The notes beneath the pieces were generated by a model. It had not been told where the DNA came from, ran no database searches, and was given only the letters and a program-made list of their open reading frames with translations. Below are positions 54,901 to 62,919 of a stretch of 64,000 bases of DNA, piece by piece. The translations under genes were made by a program, and so were the position numbers. This DNA comes from Spirosoma sp. SC4-14 (lineage in GTDB: Bacteria; Bacteroidota; Bacteroidia; Cytophagales; Spirosomataceae). Where the stretch lies: the NCBI RefSeq assembly GCF_037201965.1, contig NZ_CP147518.1:929001-993000 (forward strand). Direction: 5' to 3'. Each line of letters begins with the position of its first letter. The stretch's first letter is position 1.

Positions 54901-55129
54901 TGTTGCGGATATACAGCATGGATTCCGGATAACGTACCTGCATTTCGGTTTCGAAGTTGTCGTAGAACAACATACGAGAACCCAGGTTGTTGCCAATCAG
55001 TACAATATGGGCTCCCTTACTGACCGAAAGCGATTGGGGCTGGCCGGAATGGAAAGCACTAAAAGCGATCAGGGCTAAGCCAACTGTGCTGAGCAGCCCA
55101 ACGATGCCGATGATTCTGGATTTAGTCAT
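51953..55129 (-). CDS. PVC-type heme-binding protein: SGNH-like, dehydrogenase propeller, HEAT-like and cytochrome c domains
   Basis: The 1058-residue protein has one N-terminal membrane segment (IIGIVGLLSTVGLALIAF), then an SGNH-like domain (about 35-270). Its block I reads LIGNNLGSRM and its C-terminal block DGSQLNEEGY, so the usual catalytic Ser and His are not seen. A six-bladed propeller domain (about 375-760) follows, with FASEQEFPDLAKPMQMSFD and LYVIDWHNILIGH. HEAT-like helices (about 770-930) precede a cytochrome c domain with CATCH (heme) and methionine ligand in VPMTPFGG. The protein probably oxidises a sugar or polyol outside the inner membrane and passes electrons to heme. The partner gene order supports glycoside use; the exact substrate is unknown. 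Confidence 0.88.
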   Translation of the reverse strand: MTKSRIIGIVGLLSTVGLALIAFSAFHSGQPQSLSVSKGAHIVLIGNNLGSRMLFYDNFETEMQVRYPESMLYIRNMCDPGDTPGFRPRSSRNLPWAFPGAEKFKEGTEYANNSHSEGHFDTPDQWLTRLKADVIVAFFGYNESFQGKAGLDNYKAELDAFVKWTLNQKYNGSTAPQLVLVSPIAFEDLSDKYDLPNGKKENGNLALYTKAMQEVAQKNNVRFVDAFTPSQQWYAASTEPLTIDGSQLNEEGYKRLGILLADQVFGKASPKADANRKLVHDAVMEKNWMWHNDFKIPNGVHVYGRRYNPFGPDNYPAEIEKIREMTAIRDTAVWLAASKGEKMDLAAADKNTKKLPPVKTNFNPEKNGSLTYLYGEEALSKLKVPPGYKIELFASEQEFPDLAKPMQMSFDNKGRLWIATMPSYPHYKPGDSKPNDKIIILEDTNNDGKADKQTVFADGLHLPLGFEIAPEGVYVSQGPNLKFLTDTDGDGKADKVEILLSGFDDHDTHHNSHAFTVDPSGAIYSGEGVFLHTNVETSYGPVRATNGGFYRYAPQLHKLERTAQLSIPNPWGIAFDDWGQPFFAETSSPDVRWMMPGSVLPRYGEFTHKSVQLVEEAHRVRPTSGLEFVSSRHFPDNIQGDFLINNTIGFLGTKEHTLVDDGTGYKSHHRADLIVSEDRNFRPVDMEFAPDGSLYVIDWHNILIGHMQHNARDPLRDHSHGRVYRVTYPSRPLVKPAKIDGASIDELLDNLKLPEYRTRYRTRRELRGRDAAQVLAKLNTWVAKLDKNDPRYEHHLLEGLWVSWGLDKVDQKLLRQVLKAKDYHARAAAVQVVRYTGHQVPDQADLLMQAARDENSRVRLAAIVAASWIGPEKGLPILAEAAKKPLDEWMIHAHTAAVAHLKDENVKEEKEDATKSTLKGAELALYNKGKEIYAREGYCATCHQPDGKGLSASGFPPLTGTNWVLGNEDRLIKIALKGLLGPIEVHNQKYPGQVPMTPFGGLLKDDEIAAVLTYVRNSFGNNAPAIRPEKVKAVRTATAGKKDFYSPDQLLKQHPMEK

Positions 55130-55223
55130 TCTTTGATTAATGGAAGGCGTTTAGGGAAAATGTCTGGACATGAGATGCTGGATGTTGGGTTTTAGAGAAA
55201 CGTTTACTATCCAGCATCCAACA

Positions 55224-56114
55224 TTATTTTGGATGACCGTAGGGAACATTAATAGCTATTTTCCCTTTCCACTTTTTGGGAACAGGTTTGCCAAGTTCCC
55301 AGTGAATGGCGTTGATGACCAGGCGCTGAAACGCTTCGACCTGAAAATCTTCGGGATGGCCGAGGGTTGTCATAAATGTTTTTCCGCCCCACTGGTTCTG
55401 CCACGTCCAGGCAACTGGGTTGTCGATAGCTTCTTTGTCGGGATTGACCGATTTGCCCATCAGCAGCGGAACGGCTCCTTTGGCCGGATAGTCGGGCAGA
55501 ACGCGATAGAGCCACGAGGCTACATGGAACGAAGGGGCAACGCCAGTCAGAATAGGGTTTTTAGCGGCTTCAGGAATAATCGTGACGTCGGTTGTGCTTT
55601 TATGGCCATAGTGCGTATGTTTGGCTGCACCACCCCATCCGGGAGGGCTGCCCAGTGCAAATTCGCCGAAAGCGTTCCATTTTTGCCGGGGATCGCCATC
55701 GGGATAATTAAAGGCATGCGTGGTTGTGCGAAATCCCATAACCGGCTTGCCCGATTTGAGGTACTCTTCGATGTAGTTTAACTGCTCTTGCGGTAGCTGA
55801 CGCCAACGCAGAAAGAAAACAGCCAGATCGGCCTCACGGAGTACTTCCAGGCCGGGAATGTCTTTTTCGCCGTTGTAGTCGGGAACTGACTTCAGCACTT
55901 TGGTTCGCATGCCATAGTTTTTCTCAAGCTCGGCAGCAATGAAAGGCAATGTTAATTCGCCACTGTATTCGTGGTCGCCGGTAACAAACACAACATAGGG
56001 TTTGGCGGCTGTTGGGGAGGTTGCAAAGGTTTTATTTTTTGTCAGGCTCAACAAACCTGCCAGCCCAAGCAGACCAGCGGTTTGTTGCAGAAAGAGTCTG
56101 CGTTGAGTGTTCAT
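55224..56114 (-). CDS. ThuA-domain protein with Tat signal
   Basis: The 296-residue protein starts MNTQRRLFLQQTAGLLGLAG with a twin-arginine motif, so it should be exported folded by Tat. The ThuA (class I glutamine-amidotransferase-like) domain follows: VVFVTGDHEYSGELTLPFIA, DLAVFFLRWRQLPQEQL, GKPVMGFRTTTHAFNY and GHPEDFQVEAFQRLVINAIHW. ThuA proteins act in trehalose and sucrose use through 3-keto-sugar pathways, and many Bacteroidota copies neighbour Gfo/Idh/MocA and heme dehydrogenases. It is first in the operon, 94 bp upstream of the heme-dehydrogenase start. The gap has a 10-bp hairpin (55174-55218). Confidence 0.9.
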   Translation of the reverse strand: MNTQRRLFLQQTAGLLGLAGLLSLTKNKTFATSPTAAKPYVVFVTGDHEYSGELTLPFIAAELEKNYGMRTKVLKSVPDYNGEKDIPGLEVLREADLAVFFLRWRQLPQEQLNYIEEYLKSGKPVMGFRTTTHAFNYPDGDPRQKWNAFGEFALGSPPGWGGAAKHTHYGHKSTTDVTIIPEAAKNPILTGVAPSFHVASWLYRVLPDYPAKGAVPLLMGKSVNPDKEAIDNPVAWTWQNQWGGKTFMTTLGHPEDFQVEAFQRLVINAIHWELGKPVPKKWKGKIAINVPYGHPK

Positions 56115-56223
56115 AGAGATAATTTTCTTGTACGGATGAGTTCGCTTATCAGTTAAGAGAATATGATCGGGAATTTACTTAGCTAATTTAGTTTGGCTCA
56201 GGAAATAATCTGTTCCTGGGTCG

Positions 56224-59200
56224 CTATTCCTGTATAGGTTGTTTGCGGGGTAGCAGAATGTCGAAAGCCGTTCCCTGTCCCAGCCTCGATTCTGCTTTTA
56301 TGTGTCCATGATGACCTTCAACAATTTTTTTGCAGATAGCCAGCCCAATTCCCGTTCCTGGATATATTCGACCATGCAGCCGTTGAAACAGTCCGAAGAT
56401 TTTTTCTTCGTAGGTTTTGTCGAAGCCGATTCCATTGTCTTCAACTCTTATTTTAACAAGATCTGTTGATTCTAAATGCGCCAAGTGCCGGTCTTGTGCG
56501 GTTAGTGGCATTGCCTTAATGGTAACCGTTGGCTGGTTGCTCTGATTGAACTTAAGTGCATTGCTGATCAGGTTCTGAAAGAGCTGGTGCATCTGGCCAG
56601 GAATAGCCTCGAGGAGCGGGAGCGGTTCGCGGAAAATACGGGCGTTTTTCTCAGTAATGGTAATCTCAAGATCTTCAACGATTCGATTCAGCAGGGCATT
56701 TAAATCAGTTTGTTCGAATGGGAGGTCATATTGCGAAATTTTGGAGAGTGTCAGTACATTATCGATGAGCGCCTGCATTCGGCTGGCAGCGCTCGTGATC
56801 CGGCCGAAGTACGATAGTTCGTCGGTACTAAGCTTGTCCTCAATTTGCGTTTGAAGAATATTACTAAAAGCCTGAATTTTACGCAGGGGTTCTTTCAGAT
56901 CATGCGAAGCAACCGATGCAAATTGCATCAGATCGAAATTAGACCGTTCGAGTGCTGAGTTGCTGCGACTGAGTGCCTGTGTTCGTTCCTGAACCCGAAT
57001 TTCGAGCTCGTCGGCTAGTTTTCGGTAGCGTTGCTCGCTTTCTTCTATTTTTAGCCGACTAAGTACCTGCTCCGTAACATCAGTGGCCAGTACCAGCACG
57101 CCCGTAATGTTCCCATTGGCTTCGCGCCGGGGCTGATAAACAAAGTTCAAATAAACCGTATACGATTCGCTATTCCGAATTAATTGAACCGGAGCTTCAT
57201 TGGCATGATAAGGAACTCCCGTTGTTGTGACCTGCGCAAGCAACTGATCGAAGCCCTGGCCTGCCAGCTCAGGTAATGCTTTAAGCAGTGATTGGCCGTG
57301 CAATTGCTGAGGAGATCGGTCAACCAATTCGGCATAATGTGGATTGGCCAGTTCAAAAACAAAATCGGGACCCAGCCCTAAAATAGCCATCACTACCGGA
57401 GCCTGCTCAAATAGGCTCCTTAGCTGTTCGGAAGCGCGGTTGCGCTCTTGAGAGAGGCTGAGTTGTGCGCGCACACGGGCCAGCAGCTCATTGGCCGAAA
57501 AAGGTTTAATCAGATAATCGTCGGCTCCTGCCGTATAGCCATCTATTTTAGCTTCTTCGCCAGCTCGTGCCGATAGAAGCATTACCGGAATACGGGCCGT
57601 TACTGGATCGGCTTTTAGGGTTCTTAATAACTGTTCGCCGTCCATGATGGGCATCATAATATCGCTCAATACCAGGTCTGGCGGTTCCGATTGGATCAAC
57701 TCCAGGGCCGATCGGCCTTCGGGTGCAGTTTTAATTTGGTAGAGGGGTTCCAGAAGCCGCTGGATGTACATTCGCATGTCGACATTATCATCAACGACCA
57801 GAATCTTTTGGCATTTGCTGACATCTTTAGATGGGGCAACTAGCTCGGGTGAGCTAGTTGCCGACGGGCTGCCTTGTGCTAACGGCTGTTGGGGTAGATC
57901 GTCGGAAAGAAGTTGATGGGCTTCGGTCAAATAGGCTTTCAACTGAGAGTTGCGAACCGATACTTGCTGACTGGGGGGTGGCGTAGAGGGTAAAGCCGAC
58001 ACGTTGCTTATCGGAAGATGAACCGTAAAGGTTGTGCCCACACCAGGCTGGCTCTCGGCGGTTATGGTGCCGCCATGCATCAGGACCAGTTCTTTAACCA
58101 ATGATAAACCAATACCGGTGCCTTCGTATGTACGGCCACGGGTGGTCGCTACCCGATGGAATCGTTCAAACAGGCGTGGCATTTCCTCAGATGGTATGCC
58201 AACACCGGTATCTTTGATTTGTAGGATCACTTCGTTCGCCAGTGATTTCAACAGAACAGTTATCGAACCTGCCAACGTATACTTGAAGGCGTTCGAGAGT
58301 AGGTTAAGAATAATCTTTTCCCACATCTCGCGATCGACATATACGCTACCGATGGCTACCGGACTGCACTGAATATATAGGCTCATGCCTGCACTTTCGA
58401 CCAGCGAGCGAAAGCTGCTGGCCAGTTCTTCGGTTAATAAGGCCAGGTCCAGGGCTTCAAAATGAGCCTGCATCCGGCCGGCTTCAATGCGGGAAAAGTC
58501 GAGTAGGGTATTGACCAGCTTTTGTAGTCGAACGGCATTGCGGTAAGCCGTTTCGATGTTGCCGTGAAGAGAGGTTGACAGGGCTGAGTCGGGTTGCTTC
58601 AATGCTTCTTCCAATGGTCCCAGCATAAGCGTCAGAGGAGTACGGAACTCATGACTAACATTGCTAAAAAATACGGTTTTCGCCCGGTCTATTTCGGCTA
58701 ACATCTCAAGTCTATTTCGCTCTTCTTCGGCGGCTCTGGCGTTCTGAATAGCGTTGGCTACCTGATTGGCTACCAGTTCAAAAAAAGTTCGGTAATCCGA
58801 GTCGAGTTGCCGTCCGGGGTTTACGCCCGCAATTAAAACGCCCAGCGGATGATTTTGTCCGGGCGAAATAAGGGGCATCACCATTACTTCGCGGACTGGC
58901 TGATCGGCCAGTCCTTTGGGAAGGTCGGTATGATTGGGTATGTATACAACTGTAGATTTACTTGTTTTGATAACGTCGGCCAGTGGCCAGAGCACACTGT
59001 TGGTCGATTGGTTTTCCAGATTTACATGGAGTGGGCTGATGGCCTCCTGGCTGGCATTTAGTCGTATAGCCTGTTCCAGCCGGGCCTGATTTCCGATCGG
59101 GTCGAGTACATACAGGAGGGCGAACGGAATATCGTCCGGGTTTTTGGCAAGCGTATCGGCTACGGATGCGCAGGCTGCGTCGGCAGCTTTTTCAACGAGG

Positions 59201-59733
59201 GCCTTAGCGGCTAGTTCCGACAAGGTCCGTAAGCGTCGGGTAGCCAGATTTTTTTCCGTTACTTCGCTACTGGGGCAGAAAAGCCCGGCTACGTTACCCG
59301 ATTCATCGCGGATTGGGCTGTATGAAAACGAATAATAGGTTTCTTCCAGGTAATCTCCCCGGCTCATAAACAGGCGAACATCGTCAACAAACGTTGCTTT
59401 TCCTTCCTGAAAAACTTTATTGGCTAACGGACCACAAAAATCCCAGATTTCGGCCCATACCTGAGCGGCTGGCTGACCCAGAACCCGAGGGTGCTTGGCC
59501 AGACTAAGAACCGGAATATAAGCGTCATTGTAGAGAAAAGTAATGTCGGGGCCCCAGCCAATCCACATCGGATGCTGCGAGTTAAGCATCAGATTAACGG
59601 ATGTTTTCAGGCTTTGAGGCCATTGGTCGATTGGGCCTAGCGGGGTCTTCGACCAATCTATAGCCCGTAGCCGTTCGCCCATTTCTCCTTCACTACTGAG
59701 AAAGTCTTCTGAGTGGGTGATTTTATTATTCAT
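56224..59733 (-). CDS. Hybrid sensor histidine kinase (PAS-GAF-HK-REC-PAS-HK)
   Basis: The 1169-residue protein starts MNNKITHSEDFLSSEGEMGE; 39 extra upstream residues are rejected as non-homologous and overlapping the divergent gene's leader. Order: PAS-like domain (about 50-175), GAF-like domain (about 180-345), HisKA with H in SNVSHEFRTPLTLML (about 360), ATPase domain with NLLSNAFKY and DTGVGIP, and receiver with phosphoacceptor D in LVLSDIMMPIMDGEQLL (about 693). A PAS domain (about 778-890), a second HisKA with SHDLKEPLRKI (about 943) and a second ATPase domain (NLISNALKFN, DNGIGF) complete it. No membrane helix is seen, so it is cytoplasmic. The second kinase half resembles phytochrome-type kinases. 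It is divergent from a single-domain regulator 153 bp away. Confidence 0.92.
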   Translation of the reverse strand: MNNKITHSEDFLSSEGEMGERLRAIDWSKTPLGPIDQWPQSLKTSVNLMLNSQHPMWIGWGPDITFLYNDAYIPVLSLAKHPRVLGQPAAQVWAEIWDFCGPLANKVFQEGKATFVDDVRLFMSRGDYLEETYYSFSYSPIRDESGNVAGLFCPSSEVTEKNLATRRLRTLSELAAKALVEKAADAACASVADTLAKNPDDIPFALLYVLDPIGNQARLEQAIRLNASQEAISPLHVNLENQSTNSVLWPLADVIKTSKSTVVYIPNHTDLPKGLADQPVREVMVMPLISPGQNHPLGVLIAGVNPGRQLDSDYRTFFELVANQVANAIQNARAAEEERNRLEMLAEIDRAKTVFFSNVSHEFRTPLTLMLGPLEEALKQPDSALSTSLHGNIETAYRNAVRLQKLVNTLLDFSRIEAGRMQAHFEALDLALLTEELASSFRSLVESAGMSLYIQCSPVAIGSVYVDREMWEKIILNLLSNAFKYTLAGSITVLLKSLANEVILQIKDTGVGIPSEEMPRLFERFHRVATTRGRTYEGTGIGLSLVKELVLMHGGTITAESQPGVGTTFTVHLPISNVSALPSTPPPSQQVSVRNSQLKAYLTEAHQLLSDDLPQQPLAQGSPSATSSPELVAPSKDVSKCQKILVVDDNVDMRMYIQRLLEPLYQIKTAPEGRSALELIQSEPPDLVLSDIMMPIMDGEQLLRTLKADPVTARIPVMLLSARAGEEAKIDGYTAGADDYLIKPFSANELLARVRAQLSLSQERNRASEQLRSLFEQAPVVMAILGLGPDFVFELANPHYAELVDRSPQQLHGQSLLKALPELAGQGFDQLLAQVTTTGVPYHANEAPVQLIRNSESYTVYLNFVYQPRREANGNITGVLVLATDVTEQVLSRLKIEESEQRYRKLADELEIRVQERTQALSRSNSALERSNFDLMQFASVASHDLKEPLRKIQAFSNILQTQIEDKLSTDELSYFGRITSAASRMQALIDNVLTLSKISQYDLPFEQTDLNALLNRIVEDLEITITEKNARIFREPLPLLEAIPGQMHQLFQNLISNALKFNQSNQPTVTIKAMPLTAQDRHLAHLESTDLVKIRVEDNGIGFDKTYEEKIFGLFQRLHGRIYPGTGIGLAICKKIVEGHHGHIKAESRLGQGTAFDILLPRKQPIQE

Positions 59734-59886
59734 GACGCGAGTAGAATAGCGAATCAGTAAAAAAAGCAAGATAGATTGTTTGGGTTTAGTATGGCCAGCA
59801 TGCCAGGTTGAGTTGTTGTATAACCAGTCTGTCGGGGCACCACAAAACACAACTATTGACTATCTTTCTTGCTAATTACTACGGTT

Positions 59887-60303
59887 ATGGCAAAAAAGCC
59901 AGAGGCTCTTTCCGGCCCGCTGAAAATCTTATTAATTGAAGATGATCCTGACGATATTGACCTGTTCGAATATGCTTTTCGGGTCAATGAGCTGTTATGC
60001 GATGTCGTAATTCTGGAAGAAGGCGACCAGGTGCTACCATATTTGACCAAGAGCAATAAACGACCCGATGTGGTTGTGCTGGACCTTAATTTACCTAAGG
60101 TGCATGGGCGGGATATCTTGAAGCAAATAAAATCAGATGAAGAGCTACAGGCAATTCCGGTTGTGATTTTAACAACCTCTTCGGAGCAGGAAGATAAAGA
60201 ATATTGCAAAAAAGCCGGAGCAGCCGATTTTTTAACGAAACCTACCGATCTGGAGGGGTTCAAAACAATGGTGTCGACCATAGCCAGGGTGGTCACCGCC
60301 TGA
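59887..60303 (+). CDS. Single-domain response regulator (Rcp1-like)
   Basis: The 138-residue protein starts MAKKPEALSGPLKILLIEDD; an extension of six residues is rejected. The receiver has acidic pair IEDDPDD, phosphoacceptor aspartate in VVVLDLNLPKVHG (about 64), threonine in VILTTSS and lysine in FLTKP. It has no output domain. The long insert-like beta4/alpha4 region (SSEQEDKEYCKKAGA) is typical of Rcp1/CheY-like regulators paired with hybrid kinases. The divergent neighbour on the minus strand is a hybrid kinase, the likely partner. Confidence 0.92.
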   Translation: MAKKPEALSGPLKILLIEDDPDDIDLFEYAFRVNELLCDVVILEEGDQVLPYLTKSNKRPDVVVLDLNLPKVHGRDILKQIKSDEELQAIPVVILTTSSEQEDKEYCKKAGAADFLTKPTDLEGFKTMVSTIARVVTA

Positions 60304-60370
60304 TGGGTCGACGGTGTTAGCCAGGGAGCCATACATAAACGCGGGAACAACTTTCCTGGGTTGAGAGCTG

Positions 60371-60796
60371 TTAATTGAGATGATCTGATTTCTGCGACAA
60401 TAGCGTAATTGTTCTACTGGGCCGAACCGGTTTTCGGGAGATAATTTGAAATTCACGTATGGTGACATCAAGCCCATTGGATACTTTAAGTGCATAGTTT
60501 CCTGCTGCTAATTCCATCAGATTCAGGCTCAGTCGGACGGTTGTATCGGCCTGGTCCATAAGTTGTTCAAACAGAACATGCCCGGTAATATCGACCAGAT
60601 GAACATGTACTTCGCCACCTAGTTCCTTGTTGACATTAACCCGGAGTCGGGTACTATCGGCGGTGATATACGATCCTATTTCGTAGTGAGCGAGTTTGGT
60701 TGGGCGTGCTTTCTGGGCCAGTGTCGGCGCAATTGAAACCATCATCGAGAGTACCAGGGTGAGACTTACTGGCAGAAAACCTGAAAAAGCATTCAT
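60371..60796 (-). CDS. Small secreted protein resembling a free-standing CTD-like beta-sandwich
   Basis: The 141-residue protein has a signal peptide (SLTLVLSMMVSIAPTLAQ). The mature part is built like a T9SS C-terminal sorting domain: LRVNVNKELGGEVHVHLVDI, GHVLFEQLMDQADTTVRLSL, NLMELAAGNYALKVSNG and a last strand VTIREFQI. Here the domain is the whole mature protein, and it is followed by a basic tail (SRKPVRPSRTITLLSQKS). It may instead be an ordinary small Ig-like protein. No cargo domain is attached. The gene stands alone. Confidence 0.65.
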   Translation of the reverse strand: MNAFSGFLPVSLTLVLSMMVSIAPTLAQKARPTKLAHYEIGSYITADSTRLRVNVNKELGGEVHVHLVDITGHVLFEQLMDQADTTVRLSLNLMELAAGNYALKVSNGLDVTIREFQIISRKPVRPSRTITLLSQKSDHLN

Positions 60797-61379
60797 AACA
60801 ATGTAGTTTAGAAAAGGAAAAACTAACGAGCCTGATGTTGCTTTTAGAAGTGCAGTATAAAGAGAAGAGCCAGAATGGTAAGTTTGATTAATTAGGTCGA
60901 ATGGTAGTATTAGTCCATGAATGGCATGGCTATTAGCAGGTATTTAAATTTGTGTATACTAATAGTTTAGTAATGGTTTTTCTTTAGTGAAAGCATTTTT
61001 CTTTTATATTTATTAATAAATAAGGTCAATATGGAAAAGTAAGTCCGTATATTTCTAGTGCCGTTAAGTTTCTGATTGCGCCGTGTTCCCATATTTCTCC
61101 AGGTTAACTACCTGAACGGGGGCTAGTGAAAACCGAATGGAGGTAGTCTGGTTCTAAATCTGTCAAATAAAAAAGGCAATCCAATCAACCTCGCGCTTTT
61201 GGGCAACTTGCTACCGTTTACTATACTAATTTGGGGTAAATGCGCCCTAAGTCTTATTATTATGACAGAATTGGCTAACTGAATTTGTATCTCAAAGAAC
61301 GTAATGCCTGTTCGATGCCCTCTTTCTGCTGGAAATACTTATATCAAATCTAATTTTTTAGGTTGATAAGCATACAATA
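60797..61379. other. 583-bp AT-rich gap with a short coding relic
   Basis: No full gene is seen. TAAATTTG (60945-60952) fits a plus-strand -7 box with nothing obvious to transcribe. On the minus strand, 61343-61275 reads YKYFQQKEGIEQALRSLRYK and two more residues to a stop codon, preceded by an in-frame stop. It looks like the 3' end of a lost gene. The rest shows no recognisable structure. Confidence 0.4.
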
Positions 61380-62681
61380 ATGAAGATAGCGATATGGCAT
61401 AATCTGCCCAGTGGAGGGGCTAGCAGAGCATTACATCAGCATATCAAAGGATTAGCAGAGCGAGGACATTATATTGAAGTCTGGACCTCATCGCTGGCCG
61501 ACAGCCAGTTTCTGGATGTCGATTCCTACGTTGCGAAAACACATATTATTCCATTATCTATAGCAACGCGGGTGCGCATCGATTATCTGGACGATATTCG
61601 CTCGCTGGCTTATCAGAATAGCACACGAGTTAAACGGATGCTGGCGTTTTGTCAGCAATGCGCTCAGCAGATCGAAGCAGGGCAGTTTGATGTACTGTTT
61701 GCCAACTCCTGTCATTATTTTAACATGCCTTTTATTGGGAGGTTCATCAAGAGCATTCCGAAAGTACTTTATCTGGGCGAGCCAAACCGATCGCTATACG
61801 AAGCCTACCCCGAACAAAATTGGGCCGCTCCGCCATGCTGGCCCAAATACTGGTATTCGCTGTCGTATTACAAATACGTATGGCGTGATACGATCAGGAC
61901 TCATCGGGCCCGTGTTCTTGTTCGGGAGGAGGTGGCCAATTATCAGAGCTATACTAAAGTACTCGTAAATTCATTTTATAGTAATGAGAGCCTGCTTCGG
62001 GCTTATGGTGGGGGCGGTGATGTCTGTTATCTGGGAATTGACATGGACATGTTCTCATTTATGGACCTGCCCCGCGAACCCTTCGTAATGGGATTAGGAT
62101 CGTTTCATCCGCCTAAACAACCCGATCTGGCTATTAAAGCTCTGGCGCAGATCGATGCTGCCGAAAGGCCTAAACTCGTTTGGGTTGGTAATATTGGCAA
62201 TCAGGATTACCTGTCTCAGCTTATCACTCTGAGCGATCAGCTTGGTGTTGTTTTTGAGCCTCGCCAATACGTACCTCACCAGGAGTTACTCCAACTACTC
62301 AATACGGCTTCCTGTCTGCTCTATACGTCGGCGCTTGAACCATTTGGTCTGGCTCCACTTGAGGCCAATGCCTGCGGATTGCCGGTAGTAGCTGTTGGCG
62401 AAGGCGGAGTGCGGGAAACAATCAACGATGGCTATAATGGCCTGCTGACCAGTCGGCGGCCATCCGAAATTGCGGAAGCCGTTCTGCGGATACTGACTAA
62501 TCGAAATCTCTTTGAGGGCCTTTCGTCGAACGGACGGCAAATGGTAGCCGATCGGTGGGGAATTGACCAGGCCATTGACCGAATCGAACAGGCACTATTA
62601 TCGGTTGCCAGTACGGCTAAACGGCCAGGTCGGACAACCTCCTTTGCTGTCCCCAAAAGCGAAAGCAGCTCCGTGCCCTAG
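61380..62681 (+). CDS. Glycosyltransferase family 4
   Basis: The 433-residue protein has a GT-B fold. The N-domain starts MKIAIWHNLPSGGASRALHQ, with the GGASRAL glycine loop binding the acceptor side. The C-domain shows GLGSFHPPKQPDLAIKAL, WVGNIGN, LEPFGLAPLEANACGLPVVA (the EX7E motif that binds the nucleotide sugar), then GGVRETINDGYNGLL. GT4 enzymes are retaining and build exopolysaccharide or glycolipid. No signal peptide. It stands alone between an AT-rich gap and an oxidoreductase. A hairpin with seven T follows the stop codon. Confidence 0.92.
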   Translation: MKIAIWHNLPSGGASRALHQHIKGLAERGHYIEVWTSSLADSQFLDVDSYVAKTHIIPLSIATRVRIDYLDDIRSLAYQNSTRVKRMLAFCQQCAQQIEAGQFDVLFANSCHYFNMPFIGRFIKSIPKVLYLGEPNRSLYEAYPEQNWAAPPCWPKYWYSLSYYKYVWRDTIRTHRARVLVREEVANYQSYTKVLVNSFYSNESLLRAYGGGGDVCYLGIDMDMFSFMDLPREPFVMGLGSFHPPKQPDLAIKALAQIDAAERPKLVWVGNIGNQDYLSQLITLSDQLGVVFEPRQYVPHQELLQLLNTASCLLYTSALEPFGLAPLEANACGLPVVAVGEGGVRETINDGYNGLLTSRRPSEIAEAVLRILTNRNLFEGLSSNGRQMVADRWGIDQAIDRIEQALLSVASTAKRPGRTTSFAVPKSESSSVP

Positions 62682-62723
62682 TGCCTGCTAGTAGTTGACA
62701 GGAGTGCATCAGGTACTTTTTTT
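62680..62723 (+). terminator. Terminator after the GT4 gene
   Basis: AGTGCCTG (62680-62687) pairs with CAGGTACT (62710-62717, one G-U) over a 22-base loop, followed by seven T. The stem overlaps the stop codon. Confidence 0.5.
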
Positions 62724-62919
62724 GCCCCACGTAGTTTAGAAGCTTACTGCTTACGATGATTTATGCCGTATTGTTGACGGCTCAGATTGGTAGTTTCCGG
62801 AGTTTTCTGCTTTTACTATAGAAAGGGTCGGTGTACTGGTTAGCAGGAGCCGATACCGGAAATGTACTCTAATTCAGTCCTTATAACGTCGGGAATACCA
62901 CCCGAAACCCTCAACTTGC

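Noticed and set aside
55174..55218. 10-bp hairpin (GATGCTGGAT/ATCCAGCATC) between ThuA and the heme-dehydrogenase genes
   Set aside because: It lies inside a likely operon, has no T run and a long loop; a regulatory role cannot be supported.
60945..60952. TAAATTTG as a promoter
   Set aside because: It fits the -7 consensus but has no -33 partner and no gene in range.
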